From Parabacteroides sp. (GTDB taxonomy: Bacteria; Bacteroidota; Bacteroidia; Bacteroidales; Tannerellaceae), in the NCBI GenBank assembly GCA_028689545.1, contig JAQVCX010000006.1, positions 1 to 64,000 on the forward strand: DNA of 64,000 bases. Direction: 5' to 3'. Every line of letters starts with the position of its first letter. Positions within the stretch are counted from its first letter, which is position 1. The notes beneath the pieces are model-generated. The model saw nothing but the letters and a program-made list of their open reading frames with translations, made no database searches and was not told the origin of the DNA. Positions 25,036-32,586 of this stretch are shown here, piece after piece. The position numbers were made by a program, and so were the translations under genes.

Positions 25036-25658
25036 CTTTCTATTTTTACATTCATGAGCCTTTTCCAGCCTCCTGTGCTAAAGCGGATATACTCACCAAT
25101 AAAACATTCAATTTCCTCACTGGAAAGTTCTTCATGTTGCACCACCTCTTTCATCATATTAACCCACCATGAGCAGGTGAAGTGCATAAAGAATAGGGAA
25201 ATATCGGTATGCAGATCAGGGTAGAGCTTTTTCATACCTTCCATATATTCTATACCCATTACTGTACTTCTTTTAATCCATTGTTCCCAATAATCATTGA
25301 AACGAGAGTCTTGGATAGATGAAAAAAGTAACTTAAATTCTTCACGATACCGTCTTACGATGTTCATTACCTCCTTCATGGATGAGCGATGATATTCTTC
25401 GGAGGTAAAGACATCCAAAGAAAAGGCCTCCGGGCGATTATGATCTTCCAGCATACTGTTCATCGCCTCCAAAAGCGGATGCAACACGTCAGCCAACAAA
25501 TCGTCCTTACAAGGATAATAATTGTAGATGTTGCTCAGACCGATACCCGACAATTTGGATATTTCACGCATAGACACAGCCTTAAAGCCCTTCTTGAAAA
25601 AGGCTCTCCTTGCTGTTTCCAACAATAATTTATGTGTATATTCTTTTGTTGTTTGCAT
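25032..25658 (-). CDS. TetR/AcrR-family regulator
   Basis: This 208-aa protein has an N-terminal TetR HTH (RRAFFKKGFKAVSMREISKL, then GIGLSNIYNYYPCKDDLLAD) and a helical C-terminal ligand domain. It is the first gene of the minus-strand cargo operon and is coupled to the Cys-rich gene. Palindromes upstream (25686-25769) are likely operators, so it probably represses the operon until a small ligand binds. Confidence 0.88.
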   Translation of the reverse strand: MQTTKEYTHKLLLETARRAFFKKGFKAVSMREISKLSGIGLSNIYNYYPCKDDLLADVLHPLLEAMNSMLEDHNRPEAFSLDVFTSEEYHRSSMKEVMNIVRRYREEFKLLFSSIQDSRFNDYWEQWIKRSTVMGIEYMEGMKKLYPDLHTDISLFFMHFTCSWWVNMMKEVVQHEELSSEEIECFIGEYIRFSTGGWKRLMNVKIER

Positions 25659-25685
25659 AGGTCAGAACGTAGTTCCTGTTATTAG

Positions 25686-25769
25686 AATACAAAGTACGTT
25701 GTATTTCAAAAATAAAACAATCCCTACAAATGGGTGTTTTCCTATAAAACAATCCCTATTTGTAGGGAT
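25686..25769 (-). promoter_or_regulatory. Promoter and candidate TetR operators
   Basis: Minus-strand TATTTTTG (25707-25714) fits the -7 box. A 20-bp palindrome AATACAA-N6-TTGTATT (25686-25705) covers the expected start point. Upstream, ATAAAACAATCCCTA occurs twice (25712-25726 and 25744-25758), and the second copy is extended to ATCCCTA-TTTG-TAGGGAT (25752-25769). Either palindrome set could be the TetR operator. Confidence 0.55.
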
Positions 25770-25970
25770 ACAAAAAGGGTATGTAACTATCAGCAGAGCC
25801 ACTTCACGCCAAACCATAGTCATAAGTACGTGTGTTACCTCTACCGTATCCTTTTGTTATTCTTATTCTGACCTCTTTCCATGGCTATTATTAATACGCA
25901 GGTTATAAATCATGTGTAAAAACTACTTTAATCTTTTCATGATTCCCTTTTTAGTAATGATTAATCGAAT

Positions 25971-26045
25971 ATGCTAAAAATGTATCATATAAAACTTCTC
26001 TTTTCTGTCATTCTACCTTTTATCTATTTAGCTTGTCGCCATTAA
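25971..26045 (+). CDS. Candidate 24-aa lipopeptide (signal peptide only)
   Basis: ATG 25971 to TAA 26043-26045 encodes 24 residues. Residues 1-8 (MLKMYHIK) are basic, then LLFSVILPFIYLAC gives a hydrophobic stretch and a lipobox, with only Arg-His after the Cys. It is the sole plausible ORF in the 577-bp gap between tetR and the first HTH gene; the rest of the gap is empty. It may be a real mini-lipoprotein or peptide signal, or the front end of a deleted lipoprotein gene. Confidence 0.3.
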   Translation: MLKMYHIKLLFSVILPFIYLACRH

Positions 26046-26235
26046 TTAACCCGGATTCATTTTGATAGTTGTGCCGCAAGAGTATTATGACTAATAAATA
26101 ATTCATGTGTCATTTTGCCATAAACAGTCTTTTTATACCACTCTCGGACAGTTTAGAAAACGGCTCTTGATTCTTCTTTCATTTGCCGATGAAAATAGAA
26201 TCAACACGTTTTATTAACCATTAAAAATTAAATGT

Positions 26236-26550
26236 ATGGAAGTAGTAACCATTGAAAAAAGAACATTTTCGTATGTCTGCGAGAGCTTCACGGAGTTTGC
26301 CAAACGGATAGAGAGTTTGTGCAGCACTCATACTCAAAAAGTAGAAAACTGGCTGGATAGTCAGGAAGTGTGCCTGTTGTTAGGTTTTAGTAAACGAACG
26401 CTGCAATATTACCGAAGTAGTGGGCGACTGGCTTATTCTCAAATAGGGAGCAAGATTTATTATAAGTCTTCCGATATTGAAAGAATTATTGCGGACAGTG
26501 AAATACAAAATCAGTCACCCAAACAAATCAAGCCTTATGAAAAGAACTAA
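26236..26550 (+). CDS. Excisionase-like HTH protein
   Basis: This 104-aa protein has an HTH_17/MerR-type domain: WLDSQEVCLLLGFSKRTLQY, then GRLAYSQIGSKIYYKSSDIE. Small HTH proteins of this kind near the integrase act as directionality factors in Bacteroidota elements. It overlaps the DUF3876 gene by 14 bp, so the two are an operon reading toward the integrase. Confidence 0.75.
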   Translation: MEVVTIEKRTFSYVCESFTEFAKRIESLCSTHTQKVENWLDSQEVCLLLGFSKRTLQYYRSSGRLAYSQIGSKIYYKSSDIERIIADSEIQNQSPKQIKPYEKN

Positions 26551-26830
26551 AGAACATTATCCGTCCTTCAACTTGTTTTCCATTGTCGGCACATGGGAAA
26601 GTGTTAATCTGAATCCTACGGTTATCATCTATCGGAACGACAAAGAATATCTTCTTTCTATTATATATGTATCGGAAACCACCAAACAGGCTTCACCTTC
26701 TACTTATGAAATACAGAAAGATGGTAGCCAGTATTTTATTGCTCCTGCTCTTAAACGGATTTACATAGATTATGATCCGGGAAAAGATGTACTTAGCATT
26801 TCATCGCTGGGTGACTATCTGCGCAACTAA
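26537..26830 (+). CDS. DUF3876-type mobile-element protein
   Basis: I chose ATG 26537 over a longer upstream reading that lies inside the HTH gene. The 97-aa product carries FSIVGTWESVNLNPTVIIYR and a C-terminal IYIDYDPGKDVLSISSLGDY, phrases of DUF3876 proteins found in Bacteroides mobile elements beside excisionase genes. Function is unknown. It overlaps the upstream HTH gene. Confidence 0.7.
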   Translation: MKRTKEHYPSFNLFSIVGTWESVNLNPTVIIYRNDKEYLLSIIYVSETTKQASPSTYEIQKDGSQYFIAPALKRIYIDYDPGKDVLSISSLGDYLRN

Positions 26831-26883
26831 CCAGCTATCTAGCCATCTTGAAATCAATATTTCTATAAAACAATCTTTCAATC

Positions 26884-27177
26884 ATGGAATTAATAAATAA
26901 AGATACCCCACAAGTCAAAGAATTTATTTCTTCTCTCGATTCAATGCTAAACGGTATTGAATCGATTGTCAAACACTATAAGCCCCACCTGAACGGAGAA
27001 CGTTTTCTTTCCAACCATGAGGTTTCTAAAAAACTGAATGTCAGTTTGCGAACTCTACAAGAGTGGAGAGATACGGGATTAATCCCCTTCATTCAGATAA
27101 AAGGTAAAATCATCTATCGGCAAAGTGATATTGACAAACTACTGCAAAAACACTACTTTGAAAGCTGGAAGGAATAA
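26884..27177 (+). CDS. Second excisionase-like HTH protein
   Basis: This 97-aa protein has the same domain type as 26236: FLSNHEVSKKLNVSLRTLQE, then TGLIPFIQIKGKIIYRQSDI. It follows the DUF3876 gene by 53 bp on the same strand. The HTH-DUF3876-HTH trio next to an integrase is a common arrangement in Bacteroides elements. Which HTH protein drives excision is not clear. Confidence 0.75.
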   Translation: MELINKDTPQVKEFISSLDSMLNGIESIVKHYKPHLNGERFLSNHEVSKKLNVSLRTLQEWRDTGLIPFIQIKGKIIYRQSDIDKLLQKHYFESWKE

Positions 27178-27254
27178 CCTACCACCCTCGAAAACATTGT
27201 TTTTCGGAATTTAATTTGAATCATTGACTTTTCCAGTGAAGTATTTAGTCTGTG

Positions 27255-27328
27255 CAAGTCTTTAGATAAAAATACGCTCGAAATGCAATGAGAGGAAGAT
27301 TTTTATCTAAACCGAAGGCTTGGACTTG
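27255..27328. repeat. Long inverted repeat near the integrase
   Basis: TTTAGATAAAAAT (27261-27273) is repeated inverted at 27299-27311. CAAGTC (27255-27260) and GACTTG (27323-27328) extend the symmetry with an 11-bp offset. It lies in the 283-bp gap between the last HTH gene and the integrase end and has no coding potential. It could be a protein-binding site, a folded RNA or an arm site. Confidence 0.65.
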
Positions 27329-27397
27329 AACAGGCTAAATGCGGAACTTACCTTTGTCAATGCTTCATATTGGGTTCTGGAAAACTTACTTTAAAAG

Positions 27398-27440
27398 AAA
27401 AGGATTGAGAAAATGAAATTCATTCTTCCCAATCCTTTTT
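27398..27440. terminator. Bidirectional terminator downstream of the integrase
   Basis: AAAAGGATTG (27398-27407) and CAATCCTTTTT (27430-27440) form a stem with A/T runs on both sides. It ends the integrase transcript (minus) and probably also the plus-strand HTH operon. Confidence 0.7.
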
Positions 27441-27460
27441 CTATATTGACTACTGTCTTT

Positions 27461-28681
27461 TTATATCGCCAACTCCGACAAGCAGCTATTTACTTTCTGC
27501 ATATCCTTTAGAATATTCTGATCCAGTACCCGTGCATAGTGTTTTGTTATGCTGGTATCGGCATGACCTAACATCTTGGCTACGTTCTCCATACTTACGC
27601 CATTTGCAAGGCACACGGAAGTTGCATAGCTATGTCTGGCTGAGTGAGTGCTTAGATTTTTATGAATCCCGCACACATCGGCAATCTCTTTCAAATAACT
27701 GTTCATGCGTTGATTACACAATACGGGTAAAAGTTTTCCGGTACACTCTACCACATCCTTATATTTATCAAGTATAGAAGCTGCCACAGGCAGCACAGGA
27801 ATGTTGCACATGATTTTTGTCTTTTGGCGGTTCTTTCTTATCCAAAGCTCCCCTTTGTTGTCTTTTACCAAGTGTTCGGGTGATAAATCTTTCACATCGC
27901 TGAACGCCAATCCAGTAAAAATGCAAAAGATAAAAACGTCACGTACCTGTTCTACTCGCTTAATCGTGAATTCTTTTGCAAGAATAATTTTAATCTCGTC
28001 CATCGTCAGAAACTCAGGATCGGTTTCTTCCAGTTTGAAGCGATAGTAAGCAAACGGATCTTTCTTTATCCAGTCGTTTTCCAAAGCAATACGGATAATC
28101 TTCTTCAAGTTCTTCAATCGGGTGATAGCTGAATTCTGCGCACAACCTTTTTCAATCTTCAAAAAAGCATCGAACTTAGAAATAAAGTTGGCTTCCAAGT
28201 TATTTAGGGCAATATCAGATAACTGATATTCTTTCTTTATGAATTCCTCTAAATATCGGGTAGTGGTTTCATACCGTTGAACGGTCTTACTAACGAAGTC
28301 CTTACCGATCAACTTACGGCTTTGTTCGTTATGCTCTCTGAATACTTGCAATAGCGTTTTACTATCTTCATCCACTCCATAATATAGCTTTCTCATAAGA
28401 TCGGCTGTAATAGTCTTACCTGTGGATTCCAGTTCTCTATAAATTTGGTGTATGCGTGAACGTGTGATTTCTAAGTAGTGGTTCAGTTCCACCGACATAC
28501 GATCTTTTCCTTTGGAGTTTTCTTTTGCCTGATTCCATAGATTTACAGGACAGCTTCTTTTTACTAAAACATCTACCATACAGCCGTTTACAGTAATTCT
28601 CATGCACACGGGTGCTTCTCCATTCTTTAATAATCTGGCTTTCTTGATAAAGAATAGCACATTGAAGGTTTTTCTAGCCAT
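27461..28681 (-). CDS. int: Tyrosine recombinase (integrase) of the island
   Basis: This 406-aa Bacteroidota-type integrase has an arm-binding domain (about 1-90), a core-binding SAM-like domain (about 105-205) and a C-terminal catalytic domain. Visible catalytic residues are Lys in RKNRQKTK, His/Arg in HSARHSYAT, His in LGHADTSITKHYARV and the Tyr of HYARV. The usual first Arg in box I is replaced: the segment reads FTGLAFSDVKDL. Loss of that Arg is known in IntDOT-like enzymes and can be compatible with activity. Its gene ends about 245 bp from the tRNA-Lys attachment site, reading away from it. It should catalyse insertion into, and excision from, that site. Confidence 0.92.
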   Translation of the reverse strand: MARKTFNVLFFIKKARLLKNGEAPVCMRITVNGCMVDVLVKRSCPVNLWNQAKENSKGKDRMSVELNHYLEITRSRIHQIYRELESTGKTITADLMRKLYYGVDEDSKTLLQVFREHNEQSRKLIGKDFVSKTVQRYETTTRYLEEFIKKEYQLSDIALNNLEANFISKFDAFLKIEKGCAQNSAITRLKNLKKIIRIALENDWIKKDPFAYYRFKLEETDPEFLTMDEIKIILAKEFTIKRVEQVRDVFIFCIFTGLAFSDVKDLSPEHLVKDNKGELWIRKNRQKTKIMCNIPVLPVAASILDKYKDVVECTGKLLPVLCNQRMNSYLKEIADVCGIHKNLSTHSARHSYATSVCLANGVSMENVAKMLGHADTSITKHYARVLDQNILKDMQKVNSCLSELAI

Positions 28682-28703
28682 TTTTACATCGTTTTTAGAG
28701 TTA

Positions 28704-28711
28704 CAAAACTA
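28704..28711 (-). promoter_or_regulatory. Likely -7 box of the integrase promoter
   Basis: Minus-strand TAGTTTTG fits TAnnTTTG and lies 23 bp upstream of the integrase ATG, giving a short leader. No clear -33 TTTG was found. Confidence 0.4.
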
Positions 28712-28860
28712 TGTATTCTCTTCCAAAGTACGACCATGCAAAATGCTATGAATCAGTGAGAAAGAAGCTAAATCGTGGGGCTTTTTTCAGCCTGATTTAT
28801 GTACCACGATTTGCACACCAACAATATGCTTGAAACGGCTATTTTCTGCCACCTGCCAGA

Positions 28861-28900
28861 AAAAAGAAATCCCCGATAATACTTGATTATCAGGGATTTG
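28861..28900 (-). terminator. Terminator of tRNA-Lys carried by the island
   Basis: On the minus strand, AAATCCC-TGATAATC pairs with the following GATTATC-type arm and GGGGATTT (28868-28900), followed by a T-rich CTTTTTTC. It now ends the tRNA-Lys transcript. The original terminator is 28.7 kb away (141-174). Confidence 0.75.
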
Positions 28901-28921
28901 CTTGATTTTTCTTTTGTTTTC

Positions 28922-28940
28922 AGTGATCCGCCTGGGGTTC
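28922..28940. repeat. Proximal attachment site within tRNA-Lys
   Basis: The 15-bp core AGTGATCCGCCTGGG (28922-28936) is shared with 183-197. It covers the tRNA acceptor 3' strand, so insertion keeps the tRNA intact. Confidence 0.85.
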
Positions 28941-28996
28941 GAACCCAGGACCCCAACATTAAAAGTGTTGTGCTCTACCAGCTGAGCTAGCGAATC
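28924..28996 (-). tRNA. tRNA-Lys (anticodon UUU)
   Basis: A complete cloverleaf reads on the minus strand: acceptor GATTCGC with GCGGATC and discriminator A, D arm GCTC-AGCTGGTA-GAGC, anticodon arm CAACA-CTTTTAA-TGTTG with anticodon TTT, and T arm CTGGG-TTCGAAC-CCCAG. CCA is not encoded. It is the integration target of the island. Confidence 0.97.
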
Positions 28997-29065
28997 ATCA
29001 TGTGCGTTACTTCTGTAATGCGAGTGCAAAGGTAGGAGTATTTTTTAAATATGCAATAGGTATGG

Positions 29066-30223
29066 CTATTTTTTTTCGATTAAATCTGAATTTATTTTTT
29101 CTCGCTTAGGTTGATGAGCGAGGCTACCGGGGTATAACTCATTATCTTCGTGCAAGATAAAGCGTTTATAGTAGGATAAGCACAAAGTTGTCAATGGGAG
29201 GGCTATTATTAAGCCTATAAAGCCTAGGATCGTTCCCCAGATGGATAATGAGAGTAAAATGATGGCGGGATTCAATCCCATGGCCTTACCCATTATGCGG
29301 GGGGTGAGATATAAATCCTGTATACATTGTACGATACCCAAGACTAAAATAGCCATACCAAAGATTAGCCAGAAGTTCTCGCCTGTCTCGGCCGAACGCA
29401 ATAAGCTCAATAGAATCATCGGGATAATACCGATCGCCTGCATATAGGGTATTAAGTTTAGCACGCCGATAAACAGGCCAAGCGTGACCGCCAACGGGAA
29501 ATTAATGATCTTGAAACCGATCGCGAGCAAAATCCCTACGCAGAGAGCGATCAGCGATTGCCCGCGGAAATAACGGTTCATGCTATGCTCCACATCCTCA
29601 ATCAGGCCTTGCAGGAACGGACGGTAACGCTCCGGTATCAAATTGATCCAGCCGTTCGCGATCTTCTCATAGTCCAAAAGGATGAAGATAAAATAAAGCA
29701 AGATCACGAACACGATCGTGATGCTGAAAAGGATCGAGAAGGTGTTCGACAGGATAGACCATAACTGGGGCGCTATCTGCTTCATCGCTTTCAACAAATT
29801 ATCCTTACTCAATAACTCCATGATCTGGGCGAAGTCCACATTATTCTCCAGATATTCCGTCCATGAGTGCGGGATCAAAGGGACATAGCCTTCGCCGGGA
29901 TCGTGCGTGCGGATCAGCTCTAGCGTCTTATCCGCCTCGATAGCGATGGAAGGGATGACCATGACTACCAGCAGCGTTATCAGCAGCCCTAAGGTTACCA
30001 ACACCGCCATAATCGACAAGACACGGCTTTTGAGACGCAATTTATACTGGAAGAACTTCACGAACGGTTGCATCATATAAGCCAGCAACCAAGCGATCAG
30101 GAATGGCAACAAGGCGTTTCGTAATAAGGCTATCAAATAGATAACCCCGGAGATGACCAGGATGCCGAACAGGATGCGTATCACACGGTCAAACGTAAAA
30201 GGTTTATCAAATAATGGATTCAT
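29066..30223 (-). CDS. AI-2E-family membrane permease
   Basis: From ATG 30223 the protein is 385 aa. A longer ORF reaches back through the divergent promoter region. It has about seven hydrophobic helices and the family phrases GVLNLIPYMQAIGIIPMI and LYLTPRIMGKAMGLNPAIIL. Members (PerM/TqsA-like) are proposed exporters or channels with few known substrates. The divergent neighbour is a PBP4-type carboxypeptidase, so a link to envelope upkeep is only suggestive. Confidence 0.85.
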   Translation of the reverse strand: MNPLFDKPFTFDRVIRILFGILVISGVIYLIALLRNALLPFLIAWLLAYMMQPFVKFFQYKLRLKSRVLSIMAVLVTLGLLITLLVVMVIPSIAIEADKTLELIRTHDPGEGYVPLIPHSWTEYLENNVDFAQIMELLSKDNLLKAMKQIAPQLWSILSNTFSILFSITIVFVILLYFIFILLDYEKIANGWINLIPERYRPFLQGLIEDVEHSMNRYFRGQSLIALCVGILLAIGFKIINFPLAVTLGLFIGVLNLIPYMQAIGIIPMILLSLLRSAETGENFWLIFGMAILVLGIVQCIQDLYLTPRIMGKAMGLNPAIILLSLSIWGTILGFIGLIIALPLTTLCLSYYKRFILHEDNELYPGSLAHQPKREKINSDLIEKK

Positions 30224-30233
30224 ATTATTTTCA

Positions 30234-30241
30234 TATCTTTG
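30234..30241 (+). promoter_or_regulatory. Likely -7 box for the PBP4-type gene
   Basis: TATCTTTG fits the Bacteroidota -7 consensus and lies 40 bp upstream of ATG 30282 in the gap between divergent genes. Confidence 0.5.
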
Positions 30242-30281
30242 CTTACGACAAAGATAGAATAAAGTAGAATATATAAACACC

Positions 30282-31739
30282 ATGATACGTAAAATATCCT
30301 TTTTCTTACTCCTTTCGGGCTTATGCCTCTCCGTGGGAGCACAAATCCCGCAACCTATCCGGCAATTCCTGCGCAAGCCTTATATGGAAGGAGCCTCATT
30401 CGCCTTGATCGTGAAAGACGTGGACAGTGGCGAGACGGTATTCGCTTACGATACCAGCCGGCAGCTGACCCCCGCCTCGGTCATGAAAACGGTTACGACC
30501 GCTACCGCCTTGGAGATACTGGGCGAGGACTATCGCTTTCCCACGACATTAGAATACGACGGCTCCATCGAGAAGGGCTTGCTAAAAGGGAACCTGTATA
30601 TCAAGGGAAGCGGCGACCCCAGCCTTGGCTCGGCGCATCTCGCCACGGATCATAAGCGGTTTCTGCAGGAATGGATCTCGGCGTTGAGGAAGGCGGGTAT
30701 CCATAAGATACAAGGCGCCGTGATCGCCGATGAAAGCGTGTTTGACACGGAAGGCACTTCCCTTAAATGGGTCGGCGAGGATATGGGCAGCTATTATGGC
30801 GCGGGCAGCTATGGGCTTTGCGTATTCGACAACCTCTATAAGCTAGCGCTGCAGACCGGGGCTCCCGGCACCCGCCCGAAGCTGAAAGGGACCGATCCGG
30901 AACTACCCGGCATCCGTTTCCACAATTACCTGACGGCCCAGCGAGTCTCCTCGGATAGCTCTTTCATCGTAGGGGCGCCATTCGCCACGGATCGTTATCT
31001 GTATGGCATCGTGCCCGCCAACCGGGAATGGTATCCGCTCAAGGGGGATATCCCCGACCCGGCTCTTTTCCTGGCGGAGTATCTCACCCGGCAATTGGAG
31101 CACGCGGGGATCACGGTCGGCGAATCGCCGTCTTGCTTCCGTATCTCGCGGGAGGAAGGCCGATGGAAGGCGGGGAAACGGACCCGGATTGTCACCACTT
31201 ACTCCCCTACGCTCCGGGAGATCGTGGCGGTGACCAACCGGGTCAGCCATAACTTATTCGCCGATGCCCTGCTCAAGACGATCGGCCTACGCTATACGCC
31301 GCACGAGGGTGAGGTTTTGTCTTCCTTTAGCCGGGGCATCCGTGTGCTCCGGGAATATTGGCGGGAGAAAGGCATCGACCTTTCGGGCGTATGGATGTAC
31401 GACGGTAGCGGGCTGGCGGCGGCCAACAAGTTATCAACAGCTTTCGTGGCTGATTTACTGGTGTATATGAGAACCTGTTCACAACATAGCACCGCCTTCT
31501 ACGAGTCATTGCCCGTGGCGGGGGTGGAAGGCTCGGTGAGGAACTTCCTGAAAGGCTCGCCCCTCCAAGGGAAGGCACGCCTTAAGAGCGGAAGCATGAG
31601 CCGGGTAAAGGGATACGCGGGGTATGTAAGCGAGGGAGACAAGCGATACGCCATCGCCCTATTCGTGAACAACTATGCTTGCGACGGCCGTCCGATGAAC
31701 GCGGCGATAGAGCAACTCTTGCTCCAGTTGCTCCACTAA
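30282..31739 (+). CDS. dacB: D-alanyl-D-alanine carboxypeptidase/endopeptidase (PBP4-type)
   Basis: This 485-aa peptidase S13 family protein has a signal peptide (FFLLLSGLCLSVGAQ). The serine-lysine motif is TPASVMK (Ser66, Lys69), the SxN motif lies in RVSHNLFADALL, and KSG is in LKSGSMSRV. It trims or cuts peptidoglycan cross-links in the periplasm. The gene is more GC-rich than the island. It ends 7 bp before the convergent response-regulator gene. Confidence 0.9.
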   Translation: MIRKISFFLLLSGLCLSVGAQIPQPIRQFLRKPYMEGASFALIVKDVDSGETVFAYDTSRQLTPASVMKTVTTATALEILGEDYRFPTTLEYDGSIEKGLLKGNLYIKGSGDPSLGSAHLATDHKRFLQEWISALRKAGIHKIQGAVIADESVFDTEGTSLKWVGEDMGSYYGAGSYGLCVFDNLYKLALQTGAPGTRPKLKGTDPELPGIRFHNYLTAQRVSSDSSFIVGAPFATDRYLYGIVPANREWYPLKGDIPDPALFLAEYLTRQLEHAGITVGESPSCFRISREEGRWKAGKRTRIVTTYSPTLREIVAVTNRVSHNLFADALLKTIGLRYTPHEGEVLSSFSRGIRVLREYWREKGIDLSGVWMYDGSGLAAANKLSTAFVADLLVYMRTCSQHSTAFYESLPVAGVEGSVRNFLKGSPLQGKARLKSGSMSRVKGYAGYVSEGDKRYAIALFVNNYACDGRPMNAAIEQLLLQLLH

Positions 31740-31746
31740 GGGGCGG

Positions 31747-32502
31747 CTATCTCGGCAGGATGGACCGCCGCTCTAGCATCTCCAGGAAACGCTGCTTGTA
31801 ACTGTCGGAGATCGGGATGTACTCCTTGCCGAAGACGATCCGGTTGCGCTCGATCACCTTGATCTTCTCCGGCTGGACGATAAAGGAGCGGTGCACACGC
31901 ACGAAGCGGTCCGAGGGCAGCATATCCTCCAGGCTCTTCATGCTCATCAGCGAGAGGACCGGGCGGGGCTCGTCCTCCACGAATATCTTCACGTAATCCT
32001 TCAGTCCCTCTATATATAATATCTTGCGCAGCTCTATCTGCAACAGCTTATACTCGCTCTTCACGAAGATGCTCTCCATCCCGCCCTTCTCGGCGGCTGG
32101 CGCGGGTTCTTCCTTCTCTTCCGGAGGCACCGGCTTGCGGAGCAGCTCATACCATCGCAAGGCTTTGTTCGCCGAGGCGAGGAAGTCCGGGTAGCTGATG
32201 GGTTTCAGCAGGTAATCGAGCGCGTTCACGCGGTAGCTGTCCACGGCGTATTGGTCGAAAGCCGTGGTGAAGATGACGCGGGTATCGGCGCCCAGGATAC
32301 GGGAGAACTCCAGCCCGCTCAGCTCCGGCATCTGGATATCCAGGAATAGCAGATCCACCGGCCGCTCCCGCAAGTCGGAAAGCGCGTCGAGGGCACTATT
32401 ATAGGTTCCCCGCAAATCCAGGAAGGGGGTTTTCTGGGCGTAGCTTTCCAGTAAGCTAACCGCCAGAGGTTCGTCGTCAATGATAGCGCAAGTCAGTCGC
32501 AT
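31747..32502 (-). CDS. LytTR-family response regulator
   Basis: This 251-aa regulator has a receiver domain with phospho-acceptor Asp55 in LLFLDIQMPELSG, and a C-terminal LytTR DNA-binding domain (LFLEM to end, with RFVRVHRSFIV). It follows the histidine-kinase gene and is probably co-transcribed with it and the efflux genes. It likely controls that efflux operon or envelope genes. Confidence 0.9.
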   Translation of the reverse strand: MRLTCAIIDDEPLAVSLLESYAQKTPFLDLRGTYNSALDALSDLRERPVDLLFLDIQMPELSGLEFSRILGADTRVIFTTAFDQYAVDSYRVNALDYLLKPISYPDFLASANKALRWYELLRKPVPPEEKEEPAPAAEKGGMESIFVKSEYKLLQIELRKILYIEGLKDYVKIFVEDEPRPVLSLMSMKSLEDMLPSDRFVRVHRSFIVQPEKIKVIERNRIVFGKEYIPISDSYKQRFLEMLERRSILPR

Positions 32503-32506
32503 GAGG

Positions 32507-32586
32507 ATTTATGATTTATAATTTATGATTTGGCTTCGACGCTTGAAGCATTATTCACTATTCACTATTCATTATTCACTATTCAT
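32507..32586. repeat. Two 7-bp tandem arrays between kinase and regulator genes
   Basis: ATTTATG-type heptamers run three times (32507-32527), and TATTCAC/TATTCAT heptamers run five times (32552-32586), reaching the last codons of the kinase gene. A 7-bp unit is not a multiple of three, so copy-number changes would shift any reading frame through it. Confidence 0.8.

Larger units (their letters stand above)
183..28940. mobile_element. Mobilisable genomic island integrated in tRNA-Lys
   Basis: The 28.7-kb segment is bounded by direct repeats of the tRNA-Lys 3' end (183-201 and 28922-28940). It contains a tyrosine integrase beside the intact tRNA, excisionase-like HTH genes, a DUF3876 gene, an RteC-like regulator, and BtgA- and BtgB-like mobilisation genes with a hairpin-rich oriT candidate. 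Its cargo is a SIR2-HerA plus Wadjet defence cluster at the distal end and an iron/siderophore-type transport operon in the middle. By eye its genes are more AT-rich than the chromosome right of 29 kb. No coupling protein or Tra mating-pair genes are visible, so it would need a helper to move by conjugation. The exact crossover inside the repeat cannot be fixed from one sequence. Confidence 0.85.

Noticed and set aside
27461..28681. XerC/D-type housekeeping recombinase
   Set aside because: It has an arm-binding domain, lies beside an att site and lacks the box I Arg; the true XerD is at 60451-61356.
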